The notes beneath the pieces are model-generated. The model was not told where the DNA came from and ran no database searches. It saw nothing but the letters and a program-made list of their open reading frames with translations. This document shows, piece after piece, positions 36,162 through 45,168 of a DNA stretch of 64,000 bases. The stretch's first letter is position 1; the number at the start of each line of letters is the position of its first letter. The DNA comes from an uncultured Caulobacterales bacterium (GTDB lineage Bacteria > Pseudomonadota > Alphaproteobacteria > Caulobacterales > Caulobacteraceae): the NCBI GenBank assembly GCA_903862425.1, contig CAIOYC010000037.1, positions 62,001 to 126,000 of the forward strand, given 5' to 3'. The translations under genes and the position numbers were made by a program.

Positions 36162-36878
36162 ATGTGGAAGAAACTGGCGGCTGAATTCATCGGCACCGCG
36201 TGGTTGGTCCTCGGCGGATGCGGCGCGGCCGTGCTGGCGGCGGGATTTCCGACCCTGGGCATAGGCTTTGTCGGCGTCTCACTGGCTTTCGGCCTGACCG
36301 TGGTGACCATGGCCTACGCCATTGGCCACGTCTCGGGCTGTCACCTTAACCCGGCGGTATCCGTCGGGCTGTGGGCGGGTGGACGGTTCAGCGCCAGGGA
36401 CCTGCCCGGCTACATCATCGCCCAGGTGCTCGGCGGCGTCTTCGGCGCGGGCATCCTTTACGTGATCGCCAGCGGCCATGCCGGTTTCGAGCTCTCGGCC
36501 GGGTTCGCCAGCAACGGTTATGGCGAGCATTCACCCGGCGGCTACGGACTGGCGGCGGCCCTGGCCTGCGAATTCGTCATGACCTTCGCCTTCCTGTTCG
36601 TGATCATGGGCGCCACCCACGGCAATGCGCCCCGCGGCTTCGCGCCCCTGGCCATCGGTCTCTGCCTGACCCTGATCCACCTGATCTCGATCCCGGTGAC
36701 CAACACCTCGGTGAACCCGGCCCGCTCCACCGGCCCGGCGCTGTTCGTCGGCGGTTGGGCCCTGTCGCAGCTCTGGCTGTTCTGGGTCGCGCCCCTGCTC
36801 GGCGCGGCCGCTGGCGGCGTGGTCTATCGCTTCGTGGCCGGCGACAATCCCAAGCCCACGGAAGTCTCGGGCGACTGA
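36162..36878 (+). CDS. aqpZ: Aquaporin Z
   Basis: This 238-residue six-helix water channel is of the AqpZ subgroup. The two pore half-helices carry [10 protein letters not shown] (residues ~65-74) and [21 protein letters not shown] (second NPA at ~187). The aromatic/arginine filter Arg follows the second NPA as in orthodox water channels (NPARS), while GlpF-type glycerol channels have Asp at the following position. The N-terminus [19 protein letters not shown] is typical. GGGAGGCGAAG lies directly before the ATG as a ribosome site. Function is rapid water flux across the inner membrane under osmotic change. Confidence 0.95.
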   Translation: MWKKLAAEFIGTAWLVLGGCGAAVLAAGFPTLGIGFVGVSLAFGLTVVTMAYAIGHVSGCHLNPAVSVGLWAGGRFSARDLPGYIIAQVLGGVFGAGILYVIASGHAGFELSAGFASNGYGEHSPGGYGLAAALACEFVMTFAFLFVIMGATHGNAPRGFAPLAIGLCLTLIHLISIPVTNTSVNPARSTGPALFVGGWALSQLWLFWVAPLLGAAAGGVVYRFVAGDNPKPTEVSGD

Positions 36879-36894
36879 CCAGGATGGAGCGGCC

Positions 36895-38010
36895 CTAGCT
36901 CCGCCACCGCAGGGTCGCGGCCTCCACCGGATTGACGAAGGCACGGCCCTCGGCGCGGCTTTTGATCCATTCGCGCTTCAGGGCCTGATACCACTTGGCC
37001 TGCTTGTCGGCGTCGTCGATCCAGATCAGGGGCGGATCATATCTCAGCCCCTCGTTCTGCAGGTTCACCATGTCGCCGTCCTGGCGCAGAAAGGCCCTCG
37101 CCCCGGCGGCGATGAAGGGCTTCAGGACGATAAAGGCGGGATGGTCGGACCAGATGATCTGGGTGATCCGCGTCTTCGTCGCCGTCACCGGGGTCAGGCA
37201 GGTGAGGGCCAGCACCTGCCGCGCGCCGACCTTGATGTGCTCCCAGCGGTAGCCGGGCAGGCGGAAGGTGATCTCGGTCTCCGGCGCGCCGCCGAGGATG
37301 CGATAGGCGCGGGAATTCTTCGACGGAGCATGGCGCACCATGGCGAAACCGAGGGGCCGCGGCTCGAACCGCTTGGCCTTCTCCAGCTGTCTGGCCTTGG
37401 AGCGCCACCACCACTGCTGATGCACATAGGGGCCATGGGTGGGGTCCATCAGACCGACCACCGCCTGGTCGATGTGGGTGTCGAAGTCCATCCGGTCGAC
37501 CAGCTTGGGCGCCCCGCCGACGACGCCGGGAAATTCGGGCGGCTCGTCCAGCGTGGCGCTCTCGCGCGGGTCTGAAGCGAACCAGACGAAGATCATCCCC
37601 TGGCGCTCGCACACCGGATAGGACCGCACGCGGATACGCTCCACCTCCAGATCCTGGTCGTCGAGCAGGGAGGGGACCGAGGTGCAGGCGCCGTCCGCCG
37701 CGCGGAAACGCCAGCCGTGATAGGGGCATTCGACGCTTTCGCCTTCGGACCCCATCTTCACGATCCGTCCAGCGGAAAGCGGCGCGGCGCGGTGGGGACA
37801 GATGTCACGCAGCGCAAACGCCTGCCCGCGCCGGGTACGGCCGACCAGCACCGGCTCGCCCAGCATCTCGATCCGCCGCAGCGACCCGGGCTTCACCGCC
37901 CCGGACAGGGCGGCGAAGTACCACTGGTCGAGGATGAAGCCGCGTCCGAAGGCGGTCTCCGCCTTCCCCGCGGTTCTTGCATCTAGGATCGGGGCGTCGC
38001 CGTCGGCCAT
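36895..38010 (-). CDS. Rieske aromatic ring-hydroxylating oxygenase, alpha-subunit type
   Basis: This is a 371-residue non-haem iron oxygenase. The Rieske [2Fe-2S] domain spans residues ~25-130 with CPHRAAPLSAG (C-x-H) and CPYHGWRF (C-x2-H), both ligand sets intact. The catalytic domain has DTHIDQAVVGLMDPTHGPYVHQ, giving the Asp-His-His type mononuclear iron site. The family hydroxylates or demethylates aromatic or related compounds with electrons from a separate reductase; no reductase or ferredoxin is encoded nearby. The substrate is unknown. It faces aqpZ convergently with 16 bases between the stops. Confidence 0.9.
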   Translation of the reverse strand: MADGDAPILDARTAGKAETAFGRGFILDQWYFAALSGAVKPGSLRRIEMLGEPVLVGRTRRGQAFALRDICPHRAAPLSAGRIVKMGSEGESVECPYHGWRFRAADGACTSVPSLLDDQDLEVERIRVRSYPVCERQGMIFVWFASDPRESATLDEPPEFPGVVGGAPKLVDRMDFDTHIDQAVVGLMDPTHGPYVHQQWWWRSKARQLEKAKRFEPRPLGFAMVRHAPSKNSRAYRILGGAPETEITFRLPGYRWEHIKVGARQVLALTCLTPVTATKTRITQIIWSDHPAFIVLKPFIAAGARAFLRQDGDMVNLQNEGLRYDPPLIWIDDADKQAKWYQALKREWIKSRAEGRAFVNPVEAATLRWRS

Positions 38011-38062
38011 AGGCCTCGTTTACGCGAAACCGCACGGACGCCCAACACTCTCGAGGTCGCTG

Positions 38063-38752
38063 TCACGCCTCGTCGAGCCGGAAGGTGATCTCCGCTTCCA
38101 GGCCGCCGGGCAAGAGCTCGATCCGCGACGTTCCGCCGAGCCCCCGCGCCAGACGACTGATCAGCAGCGATCCGCTGCCCTCGCGGACGCTCGGGGCCAA
38201 GGGCGCGACGACGGACTCCCGCCAGTGCAGCACGCCGCCAAGCGCGCTGGCGCGGCATTCGACCACGAGCCGGCCGCTCGGCTTGGCGAGGGCGCCGTAC
38301 TTGGCCGCGTTGGTGGCCAGTTCGTGGAAGATCAGGCTGAGGCTGAGGGCCGCCGCAGACGACACCTTCAAGGGATCGCAGATCAGCGTCACCTGGCCAT
38401 TATCGTCCAGATAGGGCTGAAGCTCAGTCTCGAGCGCCGTCTGCACGCTCACCGCCTGAACCTGGCCTCTGAGGAGCAGGGCGTTTGTGCGCGCCATGGC
38501 CTCGATGCGTTGGCCGAAAGCGACCTGGAACTCGTCCACCGTATCCACCGTGCGCGCCGTCAGGCGCGAAAGGGCGAGGACGATGGACAGGGTGTTCTGC
38601 AGCCGGTGGTGCAGCTCGCCCACCAGAATGGTGTGCTGGGCCGAGGCATTGGAGCGGTCTGCGGCATGATCAATCAAGGTGTCGCTGCCGACGGGTGGCC
38701 GAAAGCTGTACGATCCCACCGGAGCTTGGTCTTCCAGGGGGTTTTCGCTCAT
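38063..38752 (-). CDS. HWE/HisKA_2-type sensor histidine kinase lacking an N-terminal sensor
   Basis: This 229-residue kinase starts at ATG 38752 (MSENPLEDQ); an earlier start at 38785 is less likely. The H-box is GELHHRLQNTLSIVLALSRLTA near residue 48. The ATPase N-box is LIFHELATNAAKYGAL near 146, with the His that marks the HWE group, followed by VLHWRES and SGSLLISRLARGLGG. No PAS, GAF or membrane segment precedes it, so it likely takes its input from another protein. No response regulator is beside it. Such short kinases in Alphaproteobacteria often act in the general stress or light-signalling network. It is divergent from rlmH. Confidence 0.88.
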   Translation of the reverse strand: MSENPLEDQAPVGSYSFRPPVGSDTLIDHAADRSNASAQHTILVGELHHRLQNTLSIVLALSRLTARTVDTVDEFQVAFGQRIEAMARTNALLLRGQVQAVSVQTALETELQPYLDDNGQVTLICDPLKVSSAAALSLSLIFHELATNAAKYGALAKPSGRLVVECRASALGGVLHWRESVVAPLAPSVREGSGSLLISRLARGLGGTSRIELLPGGLEAEITFRLDEA

Positions 38753-38958
38753 TTCGCCTCCAGCGCCGTATCGGCGGGAGCACACTGCCGCTCTCGATCG
38801 CCATAGAGCCCAGGGTCATCTGTCGACCAAGCGACGCTAACACGACGCCAGGCGAGCGTCGATCAGCTTTGCCATAAACAGGACGCGCCTGCTCCAGAGG
38901 GCTCGGCGGCGGCTTCGTCCCCATTTGCGAACCTCTGGGCCGCCGCTAGTGTCGGGCC

Positions 38959-39429
38959 ATGCGTATCGCTCTTCTCGCCATCGGCAGGCTCGGCCGCGAT
39001 CCGGCGGCGGCGCTGGCGCGGGACTATGCGGAGCGGGCCACCGCCTCGGGCCGCGCACTCGGCCTTGGGCCGGTGGAGATCATCGAATTGGAGGCGCGAA
39101 AGCCCGGCAAGGCGGCGGAAGCGGAGGCCCTGCGCACCGCCCTGGGGGCCGAGCCCACCTACCTGATCGCCTGTGACGAGCGCGGCAAGGCCCACCCCTC
39201 CCGCGCCTTCGCCGAGCGGATCGGCCGGCTGCGCGACGGAGGCGAACGGCGACTGGCCTTTGTGATCGGCGGGGCGGACGGGCTCGACCCCGCCTTCGTC
39301 GCCGAGGCGCGCGAGACCCTGGCCTTCGGTCCCCAGACCTGGCCCCACGCCCTGGCCCGCGCCATGCTGGCCGAACAGGTCTATCGTGCCGTGACCATTC
39401 TCGCCGGGAGCCCCTATCACCGTGATTAG
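38959..39429 (+). CDS. rlmH: 23S rRNA pseudouridine-1915 N3-methyltransferase
   Basis: This 156-residue SPOUT methyltransferase modifies pseudouridine 1915 in helix 69 of 23S rRNA. The sequence ends with the trefoil-knot signature: FVIGGADGLDPAFVAEA, then LAFGPQTWPHALARAMLAEQVYRAVTILAGSPYHRD, where the C-terminal Tyr-His is used for catalysis. CDERGKAHPSRAFAERI is also conserved. Length is that of the family. It overlaps the downstream envC-type gene by 8 bases, and the rlmH-envC-ctpA order is typical of Alphaproteobacteria. Confidence 0.95.
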   Translation: MRIALLAIGRLGRDPAAALARDYAERATASGRALGLGPVEIIELEARKPGKAAEAEALRTALGAEPTYLIACDERGKAHPSRAFAERIGRLRDGGERRLAFVIGGADGLDPAFVAEARETLAFGPQTWPHALARAMLAEQVYRAVTILAGSPYHRD

Positions 39430-40471
39430 CCGCCTTCCGGCCATCGGCGCAGTGCTGCTGCTCATCGCCGCCGCGCCCGCCGACGATCTGGCGGGTCTGC
39501 GCGCGCGGCTGGTGCAGCTAGCCCAGCAGGAACGGTCGGGCGTCGCCAGGGCGCAGACGGCGGCGGCGCGGCTGTCGGCCCTGAACGCGGCGGAGGCGGG
39601 ACTGAAGGCGCGTATCGGCGCCAACCAGGTCTCCCTCACCAAGCTGCTCGGCGCCCTGCAGACCTATCAGCGCCACCCGCCCCCGGCGCTGCTGGTCTCC
39701 CCGCGCTCGGCCAAGGATGCGGTGAACGCCGCCATCCTGATGCGCGCCATCGCGCCGGAGCTGGAGCGGCGGGCCAGAACCTTTGCCGACGAAAGCAAGC
39801 ATCTGAACGCCCTGCGCCGCCAGATCCTGCTCGCCGACGGCGACTTTCTGGGTGCGGAACATGACGTGGCGGATCGTCGCGCGGAAATGGACGCCCTCAA
39901 TGAGGAGAAGGCGCGACTGGAGGGTCATGCCGATCCTGCGCTCTCCGCTTCCGCGGCGCGGGTAGGGGCCATGGCCGGCTCCCTCGACGAACTGGCCCAG
40001 GGCGCGGCGGCCCTCGGTAATACAACGGCTCCAGCGGCGACGCTTGCCCCCACAAAGCTTGCCCCGCCCTTGCCCGGCGCGCCGGTCCGCCGCTTCGGCG
40101 ACGCCATCCCCGGACACGCCCCGTCGGAGGGCTGGAGCTGGTCGGCGCCGGAGGGCGCGCTGGTGGTCGCCCCGACAGGAGGTCGCATCGTCTATGCCGG
40201 GCCTTTGAAAGGCTGGGGTTTTGTGGTGATCTTAAGAAGTCCTGGCGGATACCATGTGGTGCTTGCGGGGCTCGAACGGGTGAGTGCGCGCGTGGGCGGC
40301 GAGATGGCGGCGGGAGAACCCGTCGGACGCATCGCCAAACCGCCTGCGACCAGCCCCGGAAAAGCCACGGCGGCGCCCGAGCTCTATCTCGAGGTGCGCA
40401 AGGGCGCCCAGCCCATCGATCCGGCTCCCTTTTTCGCGGGAACGGCGTCGGCGGGACGAGCGGGCCGATAG
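39422..40471 (+). CDS. EnvC-like murein hydrolase activator with degenerate M23 domain
   Basis: This 349-residue exported protein has a signal peptide (ISRLPAIGAVLLLIAAAPA), a long coiled-coil region (residues ~25-190, with two helical stretches), a Pro/Ala linker and a C-terminal M23-like domain (GALVVAPTGGRIVYAGPLKGWGFVVIL, then ELYLEVRKGAQPIDPAPFF). The zinc-binding residues of active M23 peptidases are not seen: SWSAPEGA replaces the HxGxD segment and VVLAGL replaces LYxHL. EnvC proteins are similarly inactive and activate amidases at the division site; that is the likely role. It sits between rlmH and ctpA. Confidence 0.85.
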   Translation: MISRLPAIGAVLLLIAAAPADDLAGLRARLVQLAQQERSGVARAQTAAARLSALNAAEAGLKARIGANQVSLTKLLGALQTYQRHPPPALLVSPRSAKDAVNAAILMRAIAPELERRARTFADESKHLNALRRQILLADGDFLGAEHDVADRRAEMDALNEEKARLEGHADPALSASAARVGAMAGSLDELAQGAAALGNTTAPAATLAPTKLAPPLPGAPVRRFGDAIPGHAPSEGWSWSAPEGALVVAPTGGRIVYAGPLKGWGFVVILRSPGGYHVVLAGLERVSARVGGEMAAGEPVGRIAKPPATSPGKATAAPELYLEVRKGAQPIDPAPFFAGTASAGRAGR

Positions 40472-40516
40472 CGTGTGTACAGTAGCGTTCTAGTGGGCGG
40501 CTTTTCGAGGAACCCG

Positions 40517-42109
40517 ATGCGCAAGATTCTCCTGATCGGTATTTCGACCTTCGCCCTGGGGGCCGCCGCCATGGCCGCCGCCGAACAGCAGTTCGCGTCG
40601 AAGGACGAAACCTATCGGATGCTGAACCTGTTCGGCGATGTGCTCACCGCCGTCGACCAGCAATATGTGGTGCCGGTGGACAACAAGAAGCTGATCGAGG
40701 CGGCGCTCGACGGCATGCTGACCTCGCTTGATCCCCACTCTGGCTATCTGGACCCGACCGGCTTCAACGACCTGTCGGACCAGACCCGCGGCGATTACGG
40801 CGGACTCGGCATCCAGGTCGGCGGCGAGGACGGGGCGGTGAAGATTGTCGCCCCTATGGACGGCACCCCCGCCGCCCGCGCCCACCTGCAGGCCGGCGAC
40901 TACATCACCGCCATCGACGGTCAGTCCATCCTCGGCCAGTCGCTGAACGACGCGGTCAAGTCCATGCGCGGCCCCGTGGGCTCCAGCTGTGTGCTGACCA
41001 TCGCCCGCGACAAGTCCGATCCCTTCACCGTCAAGCTGACCCGCGAAGTCATTGCGGTGAAGTCGGTGGCCCGCCAGATGATGGGCGACTACGGTTATGT
41101 TCGCGTCGCCGGCTTCGACGAGAAGACGGGCCAGGAGACCACTGCCGCGATCAAGGCGCTGAAGGCGCAGAACCCGGCCATGAAGGGCATGATCCTGGAT
41201 CTGCGCAACAATCCGGGCGGCCTAGTCAATCAGGCGGTGGCGGTGGCCTCCGACTTCCTCGACGGCGGCGAGGTGGTGAGCCAGCGCGGCCGCGATCCGC
41301 GCGACATCCAGCGCTATAACGCCCGCCCCAATGGCGACCTGATCAAGGGCCTGCCCCTGGTGGTGCTGGTCAACAACGGCTCGGCCTCAGCCGCCGAGAT
41401 CGTCGCCGGCGCGCTGAAGGATCGGGAGCGGGCCACGGTGGTGGGCCTGACCACCTTCGGCAAGGGTTCGGTGCAGTCGGTCATCCCGCTGCGCGACGGC
41501 AAGGACGGGGCGCTGAAGCTGACCACCGCCAAATACTACACCCCGGCCGGCATCTCGATCCAGAAGACGGGCATCACCCCGGACCTGCAGGTGGCCTATT
41601 CCCACCGCCAAGCCGAGGCCATCTTCGACGAGTCCATGCAGTTCTCCGAGGCCAGCCTGAAGGGCGCCCTCGACACCCAGGAAGGCAAGTCCCGCAAGGC
41701 GCCGGCTTCGATCGAAGTTCCCGCCGCCGCCGCGGATCCGGTGAAGATCGCCGAGGCCAAGGCCGCGCTGAAGAAGGCCAAGGAAAGCGGCAAGGGTGCG
41801 GACGAAGCCAAGCTGGAGAAGACCGCGTCCACCTCCATCGACGGGGATGACGACGATACGCCCCAACTGGCCAATACCGGCATTGCGCGCCTGACCACCA
41901 AGACCGACTTCCAGCTTGCCCGTGCGCTCGACGTGCTGAAGGCCGGCGGCGCACAGCAGGCGATCAAGCTCTTCCCGGCGGAAAACTACTCTCCCGCCAA
42001 GCCGAAGTTCACCACCGCCTCCATCGCGCCGGCCAAGGGCGCATCGGCCTCGGTCGGCAAGGCGGAAGCCACCCCGGCCAAGCCCGCCGCCCCCGGCAAG
42101 ACGCGCTAA
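40517..42109 (+). CDS. ctpA: C-terminal processing protease (S41 family)
   Basis: This 530-residue periplasmic serine protease starts at ATG 40517 with GAGGAACCCG before it; the signal peptide is MRKILLIGISTFALGAAAMA. A PDZ domain lies at residues ~85-170 (GGLGIQVGGEDGAVKIVAPM, then AGDYITAIDGQSI). The catalytic domain contains MILDLRNNPGGLVNQAV, VVLVNNGSASAAEIVAGAL with the nucleophile Ser, and TFGKGSVQSVIPL with the general-base Lys. The C-terminal ~130 residues are Lys/Ala/Glu-rich and not conserved. CtpA trims C-termini of envelope proteins. Pairing with EnvC suggests a role in regulating cell-wall hydrolysis. Confidence 0.93.
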   Translation: MRKILLIGISTFALGAAAMAAAEQQFASKDETYRMLNLFGDVLTAVDQQYVVPVDNKKLIEAALDGMLTSLDPHSGYLDPTGFNDLSDQTRGDYGGLGIQVGGEDGAVKIVAPMDGTPAARAHLQAGDYITAIDGQSILGQSLNDAVKSMRGPVGSSCVLTIARDKSDPFTVKLTREVIAVKSVARQMMGDYGYVRVAGFDEKTGQETTAAIKALKAQNPAMKGMILDLRNNPGGLVNQAVAVASDFLDGGEVVSQRGRDPRDIQRYNARPNGDLIKGLPLVVLVNNGSASAAEIVAGALKDRERATVVGLTTFGKGSVQSVIPLRDGKDGALKLTTAKYYTPAGISIQKTGITPDLQVAYSHRQAEAIFDESMQFSEASLKGALDTQEGKSRKAPASIEVPAAAADPVKIAEAKAALKKAKESGKGADEAKLEKTASTSIDGDDDDTPQLANTGIARLTTKTDFQLARALDVLKAGGAQQAIKLFPAENYSPAKPKFTTASIAPAKGASASVGKAEATPAKPAAPGKTR

Positions 42110-42127
42110 GGGCTCGGTAGGGCCGCT

Positions 42128-43453
42128 CTATTCGGGCCAGGTGGCCGGGTCCATGGCCAGCACCTCGCCGGCCATGTAGAGCGAGCCGCACAGGATGACA
42201 TGGGGCGGGGGTCTATCCTCCGCCCCTTTCCGTTCAAGCGCGAGGGTCAGGGCGGCGAGGGGATCGGCGGCTATCTCCACATCCAGCCCGGGCGCGGCGG
42301 CGGCGAGGCTCTGCGGGGTCGCCGCGAGGTCGGAGGCGAACCCGGTGACGATCAGGCGGGCGTCGAGGTGGCGGAAAGCGTCGAACACACCTTCCGCGTC
42401 CTTGCGCGCCACCAGCCCGACGATCAGCGTCACGGGCCGCCCATCGCGCGCCCGCATGACTCGCGCCACCTCGGCCAGCGCGCGTGCGGCATGGGGATTA
42501 TGGCCCCCGTCGAGCCACAGGTCTGCGCCAGCAGCCTCGGCCATGGCCCCCAGAGGTCCACGTGTCAGGCGCTGCATGCGAGCGGGCCAGCTAGCGGTGG
42601 TCAATCCTCTGGCTATGGCCGCCTCGGTGATGCGCGGGTCGCCCAGGGCCAGGGCGGCGGCGATCGCCGTTCCCGCATTGTCGATTTGGTGCGGACCCAG
42701 CAAGCTCGGCGCCGGCAGGTCGAACAGGGCCTCGCCGTGCTGGAAGTTCATGCCGCCGCGCTCCGCATAGGCGTCGTAGTCGCGCCCGCCGAGAGTGAGC
42801 GGTGCGCCGAGACGCTCGGCCTCCGTCTCGATCACCTCCAGCGCCTCCTGCTGCTGGCGGGCGGACACCACCGGGCGGCCCGGCTTGATGATCCCTGCCT
42901 TCTCCGCCGCAATCAAGCCGATGGTGTCGCCGAGGTACTCCTTGTGGTCGATATCCACCGGCGCGATCACCGAGACGGCGGGACGGTCGATCACGTTGGT
43001 GCTGTCGAACCGCCCGCCCAGCCCCACCTCGATGATGCACAGATCAGCCGGTACGGAAGCAAAGGCGGCCAGCGCCGCCACGGTGGTGATCTCGAAGAAG
43101 GTGATCGGCTGGCCCGCATTGACCCGCTCCACCTCCAGGATGAGGTCATTCAATTGATCGTCGCTGATCAACTTGCCCGCCAGGCGAATCCGCTCCGCGA
43201 AGCGCACCAGATGCGGCGACGTGAACACGTGCGTTCTCAGGCCCGCCGCCTCGGCGATGGCGCGCAGGAAGGCGATGGTCGAGCCCTTCCCGTTGGTGCC
43301 GGCCACATGGATCACTGGCGGCAAGCGATCCTGGGGCCGTCCGAGATCGTCGAGCAGGCGCAGGGTCCGGCCCAGCGACAGGTCGATCTTGATCGGGTGA
43401 AGCGCCCGCAGCCGCTCCAGCGCCGCGTCGTGGGGGAGAAGGACGTCGCTCAT
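42128..43453 (-). CDS. folC: Bifunctional folylpolyglutamate/dihydrofolate synthase
   Basis: This 441-residue Mur-ligase-fold enzyme adds glutamate to dihydropteroate and to folates. Key segments are VIHVAGTNGKGSTIAFLRAI (P-loop), HVFTSPHLVRFAERIRL, EITTVAALAAF, EVGLGGRFDSTNVI and DHKEYLGDTIGLIAAEKAGIIKPG, then LDGGHNPHAARALAEV. All ligase motifs are intact. In many Alphaproteobacteria folC directly follows accD; here the two are about 6 kb apart with nth, mscL, the hemerythrin/Rieske pair and the trp genes between. It is convergent with ctpA. Confidence 0.95.
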   Translation of the reverse strand: MSDVLLPHDAALERLRALHPIKIDLSLGRTLRLLDDLGRPQDRLPPVIHVAGTNGKGSTIAFLRAIAEAAGLRTHVFTSPHLVRFAERIRLAGKLISDDQLNDLILEVERVNAGQPITFFEITTVAALAAFASVPADLCIIEVGLGGRFDSTNVIDRPAVSVIAPVDIDHKEYLGDTIGLIAAEKAGIIKPGRPVVSARQQQEALEVIETEAERLGAPLTLGGRDYDAYAERGGMNFQHGEALFDLPAPSLLGPHQIDNAGTAIAAALALGDPRITEAAIARGLTTASWPARMQRLTRGPLGAMAEAAGADLWLDGGHNPHAARALAEVARVMRARDGRPVTLIVGLVARKDAEGVFDAFRHLDARLIVTGFASDLAATPQSLAAAAPGLDVEIAADPLAALTLALERKGAEDRPPPHVILCGSLYMAGEVLAMDPATWPE

Positions 43454-43471
43454 GGTCCGGGCTCGTAGGCC

Positions 43472-43957
43472 CTAGTCGTACCGCTCGGCAAGGGCGTCCG
43501 CCATGGCGCCGCGCAGGCGATCCGCCAATCGGCTGCGCTCGTCCTGGCCCAGCGCCTGACCGATGGCGATGGAGCGGTTGGACAGGTGCAGGGAGAGGCG
43601 GCGCGCCTGCTCGCTTCCCTCGAAGCGGATACGGGTGAAGGCGGTGGGCGAGGTCCATACCACCGCCACGCCCCGCTTGCCCTCGCGCGACACCACGATC
43701 CGGTCGGCATCCACCCGCACCCGCTCGGCGCGGCTGGCATAGAGGCGATAGACGCGAAAGGCGATCACGACACCGATCAGATCCACCCCGAGGAAGATGG
43801 GCACGGGATAGGCGCCGATCATAAACAGGAAGGCGGCGACCCAGAGATTGAACAGGGCGAACACACCGAGCACGATCCACATACCGCGGTCCGACAGCGA
43901 GCGGTTGGGCTGGATCACCGCATCCATGTAAAGCGGGCGGATCGTCTGGTCCGACAT
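43472..43957 (-). CDS. DUF2244-type membrane protein
   Basis: This 161-residue protein has two hydrophobic segments near the N-terminus (GMWIVLGVFALFNLWVAAFLFM and PIFLGVDLIGVVIAFRVYRLYA, about residues 25-72), then a soluble beta-rich domain with RVRVDADRIVVSREGKRG and VVWTSPTAFTRIRFEGS. This layout matches the DUF2244 family, a conserved alphaproteobacterial inner-membrane protein of unknown role. The ATG at 43957 was chosen; 43966 is possible. It lies 18 bases before folC in the same direction and is divergent from nth, with only nine bases between starts. Confidence 0.75.
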   Translation of the reverse strand: MSDQTIRPLYMDAVIQPNRSLSDRGMWIVLGVFALFNLWVAAFLFMIGAYPVPIFLGVDLIGVVIAFRVYRLYASRAERVRVDADRIVVSREGKRGVAVVWTSPTAFTRIRFEGSEQARRLSLHLSNRSIAIGQALGQDERSRLADRLRGAMADALAERYD

Positions 43958-43966
43958 GGAGCACAT

Positions 43967-44692
43967 ATGGGCACGACTATCCCGAAGGCGCCAGCGGCCC
44001 GCAAGCCGGCGCGCAAACCTGCACCGAAACGACCCGCCAAGCGCATGACGCCCAGGGACCGCGCCCGGGTGGACGAAATTTTCGCCCGCTTCGCCACCGC
44101 GACGCCCGAGCCGCGCACGGAACTTCGCTTCGAGAGCCCCTACACCCTGGTGGTGGCCGTCGCCCTTTCGGCCCAGGCGACGGATGTGTCGGTCAACAAG
44201 GCCACTGACCGCCTCTATCAGGTCGCCGACACGCCGCTAAAGATGCTGGAGCTCGGCGAGGCGGGACTGACCGACTACATCAAGTCCATCGGACTCTATC
44301 GCACCAAGGCCAAGAACGTGATCGCCCTGTCGCGCATCCTGATGGAGCAGTATCATGGGGACGTGCCGCTGAACCGCGAGGCGCTGGAGTCTCTGCCGGG
44401 CGTCGGTCGCAAGACCGCCAGCGTGGTGTTGAACGAGCTGGGCGTCGAGCCGGCGATCGCGGTGGATACCCACGTGTTCCGCGTCGCTCATCGGCTGAAG
44501 CTGTCCACCGCGACGACGCCCGACGGTGTGGAGCGCGACCTGATGGCCATCACGCCCGAGCCCTATCGTACCCGCGCGCACCACTGGCTGATCCTGCATG
44601 GTCGTTACACCTGCATCGCCCGGCGACCGAAGTGCGAATCCTGCCTGATCGCCGACCTTTGCCCCTCGCGTGAGCTGTTCCTGGGCGCCTAG
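43967..44692 (+). CDS. nth: Endonuclease III
   Basis: This 241-residue DNA glycosylase/AP lyase removes oxidised pyrimidines. A ~25-residue Lys/Pro/Ala-rich N-terminus precedes the core ([16 protein letters not shown]). The helix-hairpin-helix is [20 protein letters not shown] with the catalytic Lys, followed by [14 protein letters not shown] with the catalytic Asp. The [4Fe-4S] loop is C-x6-C-x2-C-x5-C ([17 protein letters not shown]). The ATG at 43967 was chosen because everything upstream in the frame lies antisense to the DUF2244 gene. Confidence 0.95.
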   Translation: MGTTIPKAPAARKPARKPAPKRPAKRMTPRDRARVDEIFARFATATPEPRTELRFESPYTLVVAVALSAQATDVSVNKATDRLYQVADTPLKMLELGEAGLTDYIKSIGLYRTKAKNVIALSRILMEQYHGDVPLNREALESLPGVGRKTASVVLNELGVEPAIAVDTHVFRVAHRLKLSTATTPDGVERDLMAITPEPYRTRAHHWLILHGRYTCIARRPKCESCLIADLCPSRELFLGA

Positions 44693-44757
44693 AGGTTGAC
44701 GCACCGCCGCGAACCGGGCGAGCTTGGCCACAAGGTGGTGTTTTGGAGCCCTGGAAG

Positions 44758-45168
44758 ATGAGTATGGTCGAAGAATTCAAGGCGTTCATCGCCCGCGGCA
44801 ATGTGGTCGATCTGGCGGTCGGCGTGATCATCGGCGGCGCCTTCGGCAAGATCGTCACCGGGTTGGTGGATCAGATCGTCATGCCGCCGATCGGCCTCAT
44901 CCTGGGCGGGGTGGACTTCTCCGGCCTGAAGATCGTGCTGAAGGCCGCGGACGCCGCCACCAAGAAGCCTGAGGTGGCCATCGCCTATGGCGCCTTCATC
45001 AACACCCTGATCCAGTTCTTCATCATCGCCGTGGTGATCTTCCTGATCGTAAAGGCGCTGAACGTCCTGCAGCGCAAGCAGGACGAAAAGCCCGCCGATC
45101 CGCCCGCACCCACCACCAGTGAAGCCTTGCTCATGGAGATCCGCGACGCCCTAAAGGCTCGGCCTTAG
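44758..45168 (+). CDS. mscL: Large-conductance mechanosensitive channel
   Basis: This 136-residue pentameric channel opens under membrane tension to release solutes on osmotic downshock. TM1 follows the amphipathic N-terminus: [28 protein letters not shown] is the classic block. The loop has [18 protein letters not shown]2 is [21 protein letters not shown], and the tail is charged. GGAAG lies just before the ATG at 44758; another ATG two codons on and an upstream TTG are alternatives. TTGACG at 44696-44701 could be the -35 of its own promoter. Confidence 0.95.
   Translation: MSMVEEFKAFIARGNVVDLAVGVIIGGAFGKIVTGLVDQIVMPPIGLILGGVDFSGLKIVLKAADAATKKPEVAIAYGAFINTLIQFFIIAVVIFLIVKALNVLQRKQDEKPADPPAPTTSEALLMEIRDALKARP

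Noticed and set aside
42200-43468. Plus-strand open frame of 422 codons antisense to folC
   Set aside because: It is the mirror of folC with low-complexity Gly/Arg/His content and no ribosome site.
44696-44729. TTGACG upstream of mscL as a promoter
   Set aside because: The -35 is good but the best -10 (GCTTGGCC) is too far away, so it is only mentioned under mscL.
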